Part shown: in pieces, positions 49,384-56,960 of the stretch
Layout of the letters: the number at the start of each line of letters is the position of its first letter
How positions within the stretch are numbered: position 1 is the stretch's first letter
Assembly: GCA_934098395.1 (NCBI GenBank)
Contig: CAKOOM010000003.1
Span: forward strand, 1-64,000
Length of the DNA: 64,000 bases
Direction of reading: 5' to 3'
Origin: an uncultured Bacilli bacterium
Lineage (GTDB): Bacteria; Bacillota_I; Bacilli_A; RF39; UBA660
The notes under the pieces: model-generated
Told to the model about the DNA's origin: nothing
Database searches by the model: none
The model's input: the letters and a program-made list of their open reading frames with translations, nothing else
Made by a program: the position numbers and the translations under genes

Positions 49384-49668
49384 ATGAATGAAATAAGTAT
49401 AAGTAATTTATTAAAACTAAGTAATCCAAATATCATAGATATAAGAGATAATTACACATATAATATGGGACACCTTCCTAATGCTAAAAATATCCCATAT
49501 TATAGCTTATTATCAAACTATTCAATATATTTAAAAAAACACGAAGTATATTATTTATATTGTGATTATGGTAAACAAAGCATGGAAATAAGTAATAGAC
49601 TTAATTTGTTTGGATATAATACATACTATATCAAGGAAGGATATTTAGATTTTAAAAATTATTTATAA
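49384..49668 (+). CDS. Rhodanese-like single-domain protein
   Basis: 94 residues, one rhodanese domain: 'NIIDIRDNYTYNMGHLPNAKNIPY' (family IDVR...GHIPGA pattern) and the active-site loop YCDYGKQSMEISNRL with the sulfur-accepting Cys. Small PspE/GlpE-like sulfurtransferase; substrate unknown. AGGTGATATT ribosome-binding site; followed by a terminator, so monocistronic. Confidence 0.9.
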   Translation: MNEISISNLLKLSNPNIIDIRDNYTYNMGHLPNAKNIPYYSLLSNYSIYLKKHEVYYLYCDYGKQSMEISNRLNLFGYNTYYIKEGYLDFKNYL

Positions 49669-49686
49669 CTAAAATGTTACCAATAT

Positions 49687-49712
49687 AAAACACCTTTTTA
49701 AAGGTGTTTTTC
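49687..49712 (+). terminator. Terminator after the rhodanese gene
   Basis: AAAACACCTT-TTTA-AAGGTGTTTT followed by TCCC; part of the stem supplies the T tract. Confidence 0.8.
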
Positions 49713-49802
49713 CCTATGTAAAATTAATAATAATTAATAGACTTTAATCTATAAATAAAGTATAATTATAATGTATCATACTAAAAGGAAGGAATGAAAA
49801 AA

Positions 49803-50867
49803 ATGACTGAATATATAATAATAGCTCTTCTAGTAATAATAATAATTTTAGTAATAATATTGTTATCTAGAGGTAATAATAATTTAATTGAAAAATTAGG
49901 AAAAGTAGAAACAACAACCATTAAAGAATTATCTACATTTAGAACAGACTTATCTAAAAGTATGTCTGAAGACTTTGAAAAATTAGAGGATAAAGTAGAA
50001 AATAGATTAATAATGATTAATGATAAGATGAATGAAAGACTTGAAGAAAATTTTAATAAAACAAACAAAACATTTACCAATGTCCTAGAAAGATTATCTA
50101 AAATAGATGAAGCTCAAAAGAAAATAGATAGCTTATCTGGTGACATCGTATCACTTCAAAGTATTCTTACAGATAAAAAGAGTAGAGGTATCTTTGGTGA
50201 AGTAAACTTAAAACATATCTTATCTAGTGTTTTTGGAGAAAAAAATGATAAAATATATCGTCTTCAATACACACTCCCAAACACAACCATTGCCGATGCT
50301 GTTATATTTACTCCAGAACCTCTTGGAACAATTGCTATAGATTCTAAATTCCCATTAGAAAATTATCGTTTAATGGTTGATAAAACAAAGAGTAGTGCTG
50401 AGAGACAAGCTTATGAAAAACAATTCAAAATAGATGTAAAAAAGCATATTGATGCCATCAGTAGTAAATACATTATTCCTGGAGTAACATCTAACCAAGC
50501 AATAATGTTTCTTCCAGCTGAAGCTATTTTTGCAGAAATAAATGCCTATCATAATGATCTTGTCGAATATGCCTATAAAAAAAGTATCTGGATAACTTCA
50601 CCAACAACTTTAATATCATCTCTAACAACAATTCAAGTTCTACTTAAAAATATAGAAAGAGATAAATATGCTAAAGTAGTTCACGAAGAATTAACTAAAC
50701 TAGGTATTGAATTTCAAAGATATAAAGAACGTTGGGATAAATTATCTAGAAGTATTGAAACAGTCAACCGAGATGTAGAAAATCTAAATATAACATCAGA
50801 TAAAATAACTAAAAAGTTCGAATCAATTAGTGATGTTAAATTAGATAATAATAATTATTTAGAATAA
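49803..50867 (+). CDS. rmuC: RmuC family protein
   Basis: 354 residues. N-terminal membrane helix (MTEYIIIALLVIIIILVIILL), coiled coil (about 30-125), then the RmuC nuclease-like core with 'LQSILTDKKSRGIFGEVNL', 'VIFTPEPLGTIAIDSKFPLENYRLM' (quoted region) and 'SSKYIIPGVTSNQAIMFLPAEAIF'. The family limits recombination and inversion at repeats in E. coli and belongs to the PD-(D/E)XK fold group. The ATG at 49803 has better spacing from AAGGAAGGA than the one at 49794. Ordinary, complete. Confidence 0.93.
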   Translation: MTEYIIIALLVIIIILVIILLSRGNNNLIEKLGKVETTTIKELSTFRTDLSKSMSEDFEKLEDKVENRLIMINDKMNERLEENFNKTNKTFTNVLERLSKIDEAQKKIDSLSGDIVSLQSILTDKKSRGIFGEVNLKHILSSVFGEKNDKIYRLQYTLPNTTIADAVIFTPEPLGTIAIDSKFPLENYRLMVDKTKSSAERQAYEKQFKIDVKKHIDAISSKYIIPGVTSNQAIMFLPAEAIFAEINAYHNDLVEYAYKKSIWITSPTTLISSLTTIQVLLKNIERDKYAKVVHEELTKLGIEFQRYKERWDKLSRSIETVNRDVENLNITSDKITKKFESISDVKLDNNNYLE

Positions 50868-50909
50868 TAAAATACTAGTCATTGGAATACATTATTATAG
50901 GTGATATCC

Positions 50910-51131
50910 ATGACCCGTATTTTTTTCTTTTTACTCGGATTCGGATTAATGACCTTAGGTTTCGTATATATAATATTATATTTAAATTTAATGAATATAG
51001 GGTATAATTTTCAAGAATATGTTAAATTTATAACCAGTAGAGTAGAGTGCTATTTTACCATTATTGGTTTTATAATAGTAAACTTATCCATATATATAAA
51101 AGGAGATAAATCTTATGGACTATATTTATGA
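50910..51131 (+). CDS. Two-helix small membrane protein, unknown
   Basis: 73 residues from the ATG at 50910 (MTRIFFFLLGFGLMTLGFVY), preceded by AGGTGATAT. Two membrane helices (3-27 and 45-63) separated by an Asn/Tyr/Arg loop containing one Cys; ends KGDKSYGLYL. It overlaps the next gene by 17 nt and shares a transcript with it. Not recognised. Confidence 0.6.
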   Translation: MTRIFFFLLGFGLMTLGFVYIILYLNLMNIGYNFQEYVKFITSRVECYFTIIGFIIVNLSIYIKGDKSYGLYL

Positions 51132-51708
51132 TATTGTATTAAACTTCAATGATGATTATTATGAATTCTATGAATGGAAAAAAGAAGATAAAATAATTAA
51201 TATAAAAAAAATACCCATATATAAAATACCTACTAATAAATATTTAGATATTAAGAATAATCATGTAACCATTGACCTATCTTCATTACCACATATAAGC
51301 AAAATGTTTTTATTAACAAATGGTATTGAAATAATAGGAATTTTAACAAATAAACAAGGAAAAGTAATAAAAAAAAGTAGCCTTATTTTCGAAGAATCAG
51401 ATGATATCTTGGAAGATAAAGAATTAATTAAAAATATTAATATTAAATATACTGTTGATAAAATAAATAAATCATATTATTTAGGAAGAATAGTTAAAGA
51501 AAAAGAAAAATATATAAACAACTATCTAAAAAAAATAAATAAATTAGAAGATGAATATCTATTAAAATACTTATACTATGATATATATAATATAGATGAA
51601 GTTAATTTAGATAAAATATATAATAATCTAATAAATTTAACAAAAAAAGATATTAACAAAATATATGAATGTATCAAAAGAGTAGAATTAGAATTAAAAC
51701 AACAATAA
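51115..51708 (+). CDS. Cytoplasmic protein of unknown function (possibly DUF3603-like)
   Basis: 197 residues, Lys/Asn/Ile-rich, no membrane helix. The start MDYIYDIVLNFNDDYYEFYEWKK (quoted in part) faintly resembles the 'xxYEWxxxDxIExIxxxPxxK' opening of the Bacillus YjbA/UPF0736 family; the match is not strong enough to name it. The second half is helical (EKYINNYLKKINKLEDEYLL). AAAGGAG ribosome-binding site lies inside the preceding gene, so translation is coupled. Confidence 0.6.
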   Translation: MDYIYDIVLNFNDDYYEFYEWKKEDKIINIKKIPIYKIPTNKYLDIKNNHVTIDLSSLPHISKMFLLTNGIEIIGILTNKQGKVIKKSSLIFEESDDILEDKELIKNINIKYTVDKINKSYYLGRIVKEKEKYINNYLKKINKLEDEYLLKYLYYDIYNIDEVNLDKIYNNLINLTKKDINKIYECIKRVELELKQQ

Positions 51709-51714
51709 TTACCC

Positions 51715-51741
51715 AGAAGCTAATAAAAGCTTCTTTTTATT
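51715..51741 (+). terminator. Terminator
   Basis: AGAAGCT...AGCTTCT followed by TTTTATTT. Confidence 0.8.
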
Positions 51742-51800
51742 TAAGTTTACAAATTAAATATATTTTGATATAATCTATCTAGATCATAGAGGTTAATATT

Positions 51801-53231
51801 ATGAGTGAAGAAAATATAATAAAATTAAAAAATTTAGATAATTTAATTTCAAAAAAGAGAAATGAAATAGTAACTGATTACAATGATTATGATGACTTTC
51901 TTTATACTGATTTATTTAATTATATTGATTTATTAGTTGAGTCCATTGTCAGTAGTAATTCTAGTTTTAATAACTTTAGAACGAATGAAATAATTCAATT
52001 AATTAGAACTGCCATAAGAAAATTCGAAAAAAATCCTCCGAAAAAAGTAGGCAAATATACTATAGCTGATATAAAGGAATATATTGATATGAAATATCCA
52101 AGATTATTCGATGATGACTTAAAAAATTGGGTTGATATAATGTATGAAAAAGTTAATGATGATACTCCCATTAACATTCTTAGTGAATTAGCAACATACT
52201 CTTATTCATACGCTGAAACAATTCCTATTAACGTAGCCAATAAAATAATAAAAGCTTATGGTAGTGATGAAACAGCTGAAGTTAATTTTGAAGCTTTAAA
52301 GACAGCTATTATTTCAATCGGACAATATGAGCTTAACAAAAATGGTATTAACGATACAACAATATTTTTTGGAGATGGCTATGACCATCAAAATGAAAAA
52401 GAACGTCTAGGATTTTATTCATTAAAAAGTAAAGTTATTGTTATTGATGATAAAGAATATCTTGAATATTATCGTAAAAAAAGAAATGTTGATTTGATAA
52501 ATGAATTGTTAATAATAATATTTCATGAAATAGAACATGCTATTCAGGTAAAATTTATGAATGATAACGATGAAATATCATTTAAGAAAATACTTTTCAT
52601 TAAAGAAAATATTATAAGAAAAGAATCTTCTAGTTTTTATAAGGATAATTATATGAATATATTCATGGAAATATATGCCAGAATAGCAAGTAAAATCACC
52701 ACTAGAGATTATATGACTAACATATTAAATATGAGTTTTAGAAACTCGGATGAATTTAAGTCAATAATTATAGACGAAATAAATAGATTAAATGATGGTA
52801 TGTTTAAGCATGTTAACTTTATAGAAGAAGATGTACCTTTACTAGAGTTTTTTGACTATTATATGTGTAATCTTTCAAAAGGCGAAATACAAAAACATTT
52901 TAATAACTATCCAGTATTAAAGTTTGAATATAATCCAGATGGTAGTAGGAAAGCTCCAAAAGAAGTATTTTTACAAATTGATAACAAACTCCAAGAACTT
53001 AATTTCAGTGATATTCAAGACAAAACTCGTAAAAAAGCCGATTTGTATTCATATGCTAATTCATTTATTACATATTCATTAGCTCATATCATTATGGATG
53101 AAGATAACATATCAAAAATGAATTTACAAGATCAATTGTTAAAAACTATAATAAGTTCAAGTATTGAAAAGTTATATAAAAAAGAAATTGATAATCATGA
53201 CAAAGAGGTGAGAAGTACTCGTGGAAAATAA
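51801..53231 (+). CDS. Large hypothetical protein with an HExxH zinc-peptidase-like motif
   Basis: 476 residues, soluble, acidic and Asn-rich. The only recognisable element is 'LLIIIFHEIEHAIQVKFMN' at about 240-258, an HExxH motif in a hydrophobic helix, with 'MNIFMEIYARIAS' some 40 residues later as a possible third-ligand region. This suggests a metallopeptidase, but the family is unknown to me. The N-terminal 200 residues are all-helical. No signal peptide. GAGGTTAA ribosome-binding site. The stop overlaps the small ORF that follows. Confidence 0.6.
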   Translation: MSEENIIKLKNLDNLISKKRNEIVTDYNDYDDFLYTDLFNYIDLLVESIVSSNSSFNNFRTNEIIQLIRTAIRKFEKNPPKKVGKYTIADIKEYIDMKYPRLFDDDLKNWVDIMYEKVNDDTPINILSELATYSYSYAETIPINVANKIIKAYGSDETAEVNFEALKTAIISIGQYELNKNGINDTTIFFGDGYDHQNEKERLGFYSLKSKVIVIDDKEYLEYYRKKRNVDLINELLIIIFHEIEHAIQVKFMNDNDEISFKKILFIKENIIRKESSSFYKDNYMNIFMEIYARIASKITTRDYMTNILNMSFRNSDEFKSIIIDEINRLNDGMFKHVNFIEEDVPLLEFFDYYMCNLSKGEIQKHFNNYPVLKFEYNPDGSRKAPKEVFLQIDNKLQELNFSDIQDKTRKKADLYSYANSFITYSLAHIIMDEDNISKMNLQDQLLKTIISSSIEKLYKKEIDNHDKEVRSTRGK

Positions 53232-53346
53232 AGAAAAAGAAAAAAACAAAGAAGAAAAGATATTAAAAGAAAGAATAGAATTTGAAAATGCTTTTAATGA
53301 AATACTTATAGAATACTATTCTAAAGATAAAAAAACAGAAAAATAA
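53221..53346 (+). CDS. Small charged protein (41 aa), coupled to the HExxH gene
   Basis: GTG start 11 nt inside the end of the previous gene, with AGAGGTGAG about 7-8 nt upstream. Sequence is almost wholly Lys/Glu (VENKEKEKNKEEKILKERIE...), predicted as one helix ending YYSKDKKTEK. Too small for homology. Overlap, ribosome-binding site and terminator directly after the stop support a real gene; it could be a partner or inhibitor of the upstream protein, which is speculation. Confidence 0.5.
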   Translation: MENKEKEKNKEEKILKERIEFENAFNEILIEYYSKDKKTEK

Positions 53347-53376
53347 AAAGTAATAGGTTAATCTATTACTTTTTTC
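53346..53376. terminator. Bidirectional terminator
   Basis: AAAAGTAATAG-GTTAAT-CTATTACTTTTTT between the convergent 53221 and prsA-like genes. Confidence 0.85.
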
Positions 53377-53382
53377 TATATA

Positions 53383-54573
53383 CTATTTTTCATATTTGTT
53401 AACATAAGTTTTATATTCATCTTTAAGTTTAGTATCATTAAATTCTAATTTAGAATCTGCTCTTAGTTTAATTAAAGCCTTATAATATAAATTAGTATCA
53501 TTTTCTTTTTTCTCTTTAGCTAAAATATCTTTAACATCATCCTTAACTGAATCAAGTTCAGGTTTATCTTTTTGAGCTTTCTTATAAACTATATGATATC
53601 CATAAGAAGTAAGCACTGGACTCTTACTATAAGTACCAACTTTTAAATTCTTACATTCTTTTAAATAAGCACTTTCTAAAGAAGCATTAAATGCATTATA
53701 TCCAAGATCTTCGCTAGTAATTTGATCTTTATATTCTTTAACTACATCATCCCAACTAGTACCACTATCAAGTTTTTTAATAATTTCATTAGCTAATTTT
53801 TTAGCTTCTTCATCACTAAGACCTTCTTCACCATCTTTAGCTACACTAACTAAAATATGTTTAGAATCTACATCACCAAATACTTCATCTTTATAGTATT
53901 TTTCAACTTCCTTATCAGTAATTAAACTAAGTACATATTCTTCATAATATTTATTTCTACGATAATCTAATCTTAAATTATCAAGAAAACGATCTTCTGA
54001 AGCAAAACCATATTCACTTAAGAATTGTTCTTTAGTATATCCAGCTTGTTTTTCATACATTGAGTAGTAGTATTCAGCTGTACTCTTAATTTCTTCATTC
54101 ATTTCATCAGTTTCTTTATATTTTTTACTTAAAATAATATCATCTATTTCATTAAGTAAAACATTAACTGAATAATAAGATTTCATATTCTCATATAAAT
54201 CATCTGCTGTAATAGTTTTTTCATTAAGCGTAGCAATAGGTTGAGTACCATCTTTTAATGTAGCTATTCTATCAGGCCATAAAATACATCTAAATAATAA
54301 TGTAGCTATTAAGAAACCTACTACAAATAAAATAATTCCAAATCTTTTGTCATCTGCTTTTTTAAATAGTGTAACTAATTTTTCATTATTTTTTTCTTTC
54401 TTAATCTTAACTTTTTCTGGTTTTACAGTTTCTACCTTTTTAGTAACTGTTTCTTTCTTTTCTTCCTTAACATTTTTTTCAACTTTTTTATCTTTCACAC
54501 TATTTTTTACCACTTTTTCTTCTGCTTTTTTCTTGTTATTTTTTTCCTGTGTCTTCTTAACTTCTTTTGCCAT
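53383..54573 (-). CDS. prsA: PrsA-like parvulin foldase, membrane-anchored
   Basis: 396 residues. An unusually long Lys/Glu-rich cytoplasmic N-terminus (1 to about 72, MAKEVKKTQEKNNKKKAEEK...) and one membrane helix (about 75-95) precede a SurA/PrsA-type chaperone domain, a parvulin PPIase domain at about 235-335 ('DSKHILVSVAKDGEEGLSDE', 'LGYNAFNASLESAYLKECKNL', 'SPVLTSYGYHIVYKKAQKD') and a helical end. Helps fold exported proteins outside the membrane. Classical PrsA is a lipoprotein; here no lipobox is seen and a helix anchor replaces it. AAGGAGAA ribosome-binding site on the minus strand. Confidence 0.87.
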   Translation of the reverse strand: MAKEVKKTQEKNNKKKAEEKVVKNSVKDKKVEKNVKEEKKETVTKKVETVKPEKVKIKKEKNNEKLVTLFKKADDKRFGIILFVVGFLIATLLFRCILWPDRIATLKDGTQPIATLNEKTITADDLYENMKSYYSVNVLLNEIDDIILSKKYKETDEMNEEIKSTAEYYYSMYEKQAGYTKEQFLSEYGFASEDRFLDNLRLDYRRNKYYEEYVLSLITDKEVEKYYKDEVFGDVDSKHILVSVAKDGEEGLSDEEAKKLANEIIKKLDSGTSWDDVVKEYKDQITSEDLGYNAFNASLESAYLKECKNLKVGTYSKSPVLTSYGYHIVYKKAQKDKPELDSVKDDVKDILAKEKKENDTNLYYKALIKLRADSKLEFNDTKLKDEYKTYVNKYEK

Positions 54574-54760
54574 CGTTAATTCTCCTTTCTAACACATTGA
54601 TTATCATAACAAAAAAATAAACATTTTACAACCTTTTCTTTAAAATATGGTCAAAAGACCACACATATCTTATTCTTAATATAAAATAAATTTAAACACT
54701 CACACTTTTTAATTTTTACCATAAAATAATGTGAAAAGACAAAAAAGGAGGATTGTGTAT

Positions 54761-54841
54761 ATGGGAAATTGTGGATCATCAGCTGCTATTGTTCTAGTTT
54801 TATTTATTTTATTAATAATCATACTAGGAGCATGGATCTAA
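54761..54841 (+). CDS. YjcZ-like small sporulation/membrane peptide 1 (26 aa)
   Basis: Starts MGNCGSSAAIVLVLFILLII and ends GAWI. The short Gly/Cys/Ser head, hydrophobic FILLIIxLGA helix and tiny tail are those of the YjcZ family of small sporulation-associated peptides. AAAAAGGAGG precedes it. Next to a similar gene, as such peptides often are. Confidence 0.75.
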   Translation: MGNCGSSAAIVLVLFILLIIILGAWI

Positions 54842-54863
54842 TCTATTTAAAAGGAGGTATATA

Positions 54864-54992
54864 ATGTCATCATGTAATAACTGTTGCAAAACTACTACAA
54901 CTACTTGTACTCATAGTGGTAGTGGTTATCTAATAGTTCTAGTTATATTTATTTTATTAGCAATAATCCTAGGTTCATACTATTTAATATAA
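54864..54992 (+). CDS. YjcZ-like small sporulation/membrane peptide 2 (42 aa)
   Basis: MSSCNNCCKTTTTTCTHSGSG, then LIVLVIFILLAIILGSYYLI. The helix aligns with that of the 54761 peptide, but the head is extended with four cysteines and a Thr run. AAAAGGAGG lies 6 nt upstream, and 22 nt separate it from the first gene. Probably co-expressed; the Cys-rich head could be cross-linked in a coat or bind metal (inference). Confidence 0.72.
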   Translation: MSSCNNCCKTTTTTCTHSGSGYLIVLVIFILLAIILGSYYLI

Positions 54993-55036
54993 TTACTAAA
55001 ACTATAGCTAGCTAATATAAAGACAATTTGACTTTT

Positions 55037-55068
55037 AAAAAAGATTACTTCTCTTGAGTAATCTTTTT
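55037..55068. terminator. Bidirectional terminator
   Basis: AAAAAGATTACT-TCTCTTG-AGTAATCTTTTT between the YjcZ-like genes and the minus-strand HIT gene; its right arm overlaps the end of the HIT gene. Confidence 0.85.
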
Positions 55069-55413
55069 GTATACTTCTTCAATATCTAATTTTTCTTCAT
55101 TATTATATTTAGGTATTATATGTAAATGAAAATGTTTAACTTCTTGAACGTTACCATTATTTTGAATTAGAGTAAAGCCATCAGCATGAAGTCTATCAAC
55201 TACTAATTTAGCAATATCTTTAGTCTTATCTAATATATATATCATTGTATCCCTGTCAATAGTATTAAAGTCTAACGTATGATCTTTAGGAATAATTAAA
55301 GTATGTCCAGTACAATATGGTTTAATATCTAAAAAAGCTAATATTTTATCATCTTCATATATCTTATAAGAAGAAAAATCTCCATTGATAATTTTACAAA
55401 ATACACAATCCAT
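55045..55413 (-). CDS. HIT-family nucleotide hydrolase (HinT-like)
   Basis: 122 residues. Starts MDCVFCKIINGD with the CxxC pair often binding zinc, 'YCTGHTLIIPKDH', and the catalytic triad His94-x-His96-x-His98 in VKHFHLHIIP. Hydrolyses AMP-amine or dinucleoside polyphosphate bonds. In other Firmicutes a HIT gene (hit) often lies beside prsA, and here the PrsA-like gene is nearby on the same strand. Complete. Confidence 0.94.
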   Translation of the reverse strand: MDCVFCKIINGDFSSYKIYEDDKILAFLDIKPYCTGHTLIIPKDHTLDFNTIDRDTMIYILDKTKDIAKLVVDRLHADGFTLIQNNGNVQEVKHFHLHIIPKYNNEEKLDIEEVYKKITQEK

Positions 55414-55465
55414 TTTATCACCAAAATAATTATATCAAAAATTAAAAATAAATTAAATAAAAATC

Positions 55466-55494
55466 TTGCAATTTCTAAAATATAATGATATCAT
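55466..55494 (+). promoter_or_regulatory. Promoter of the TasA-like cluster
   Basis: TTGCAA (55466-55471), 17 nt, TATCAT (55489-55494). Confidence 0.65.
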
Positions 55495-55524
55495 AGATTT
55501 ATATAAAGTAGAGGAGTGATATAT

Positions 55525-56313
55525 ATGAGTAATAAAAATAGAGATATATTTTATGGAGTCGTAGCCGTAGCAACATTAATTGTAGCCCTAATCGGAGCAA
55601 CTCTTGCATACTTTTCTATCTCTGCAGGTAGTAAAGAAAATGCTGTTAATGCCAAAGCAGCAATGGTAAGTATTTCTTATAATGATGGACAACAAGTAAG
55701 TGCTCAAGCTGACAAATTAATTCCAGCATCAGACACTGTTGTAAGAAGTGTTTACGAGAAAAGACAAGAGAATTTCGCTGGAGAAGGTGAAAATGCAGAT
55801 AATAACGTATGTATAGATGATAACAATCAACAAGTTTGTAGTATCTATCGTTTCACTGTAAGCAGTGATTTAGAAAGAACTATTACTGCAACTCTAAATA
55901 ATGAATTTAACGGTTTCTCATATTTAAGTTATGCTGTAAGAGATGTAACAAATAATACTTGGTTAGCATTAAATAGCGCTGGAGACTTATCACTAAACTT
56001 AACTGCTTGTGATAATGAAGATGAAGATGATACTAATAACTGCTATACAATCGATTCATCAACAAATAAAAAGAATTATAGTACAACTCCAAGAGCAATA
56101 AATTCTATCTTTGGTTACAGTGGAGACCCAACACCAAAATTATTAACTAAAACCGTAGCAAGTACTCAACAAATATATGATTTAGTAATCTTCTTAAAAG
56201 AAAACAATCAAAACCAAAATGTCGACCAAGGAAAAGAATACCGTGGAACAATAATTGTCGATGTAACTGATGGAGCATCTTCAGGACAAATCACTGGATA
56301 TGTATCAGAATAA
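55525..56313 (+). CDS. TasA/camelysin-like exported surface protein
   Basis: 262 residues from the ATG at 55525 (MSNKNRDIFYGVVAVATLIV), preceded by GAGGAGTGAT. The N-terminal helix ends in GATLAYFSISAGS, the SipW-type signal pattern of TasA/camelysin biofilm-fibre proteins. The remainder is a beta-rich extracellular domain ('AAMVSISYNDGQQVSAQADK', 'QVCSIYRFTVSSDLERTIT', a Cys pair at ACDNEDEDDTNNC, 'QIYDLVIFLKENNQNQNVDQ', 'YRGTIIVDV'). High-quality host codons suggest strong expression. No sipW-like peptidase is in the window. Confidence 0.7.
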   Translation: MSNKNRDIFYGVVAVATLIVALIGATLAYFSISAGSKENAVNAKAAMVSISYNDGQQVSAQADKLIPASDTVVRSVYEKRQENFAGEGENADNNVCIDDNNQQVCSIYRFTVSSDLERTITATLNNEFNGFSYLSYAVRDVTNNTWLALNSAGDLSLNLTACDNEDEDDTNNCYTIDSSTNKKNYSTTPRAINSIFGYSGDPTPKLLTKTVASTQQIYDLVIFLKENNQNQNVDQGKEYRGTIIVDVTDGASSGQITGYVSE

Positions 56314-56317
56314 TTAT

Positions 56318-56350
56318 AAAAAAGCAATTTAAAAAACTTGCTTTTTTTTT
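56318..56350 (+). terminator. Terminator after the first TasA-like gene
   Basis: AAAAAAGCAA...TTGCTTTTTT; it separates a possibly abundant first product from the next two genes. Confidence 0.85.
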
Positions 56351-56384
56351 ATACATATTGTATTATTATAATAGGTGATAATCT

Positions 56385-56945
56385 ATGATAGAGAGTAGTC
56401 AAGAAAAGAAAAAAATATTTTATCTTGTTGTCCTAGTATTGACACTAATTACTATGATACTTGGTGCCGTATTTGGAATATATTCTCTAATTGCTAGTCA
56501 AAAAAAAGATGACACCAAACTATATACTGGTACATTACAAATAAACTATATTGATGGTGTATATATTGCCAACCCAGAACTAATACCAACAAAAAATGTT
56601 GATTTTAGCACTTATAAAGGTGTATATAGAAATAACTTTCAAATAACAAGTTCAGGAACCTTAGATCAAATAATAAGTATAACCTTAGAAATAACTAAAA
56701 ATGAATTTAAAGACAATGCTTTAAAATATGCTATTTATAACAGTAAAGGAAATGAACTAGCAAGTGGTTTTGTGCCAAAAAGTGGAAAAGTAAATCTTGC
56801 TAACAATATGTATCTAGCAAGTGGAGCTACAGCTACCTACACATTAGTAATTTGGCTTGATAACACAAACTATAATCAAAATTCTGAAATGGGTAAAATC
56901 ATTACAGGAAAAATCAATGCTTTTGCTAAACAAATTAAATACTAA
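56385..56945 (+). CDS. TasA-like surface protein 2
   Basis: 186 residues. N-terminal helix 'VVLVLTLITMILGAVFGIYSL', then a single beta domain: 'LYTGTLQINYIDGVYIANPE', 'YRNNFQITSSGTLDQIISITLEI', 'ATYTLVIWLDNTNYNQNSEMG', 'GKINAF'. The pattern parallels the second half of the 55525 protein (VIxLxxxNxxQNxxxG, then GxIxx), so the two are paralogues. Possible minor subunit or anchor of the same surface structure. AGGTGATAAT ribosome-binding site. Confidence 0.6.
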   Translation: MIESSQEKKKIFYLVVLVLTLITMILGAVFGIYSLIASQKKDDTKLYTGTLQINYIDGVYIANPELIPTKNVDFSTYKGVYRNNFQITSSGTLDQIISITLEITKNEFKDNALKYAIYNSKGNELASGFVPKSGKVNLANNMYLASGATATYTLVIWLDNTNYNQNSEMGKIITGKINAFAKQIKY

Positions 56946-56960
56946 AAGGAGAGATACGAT

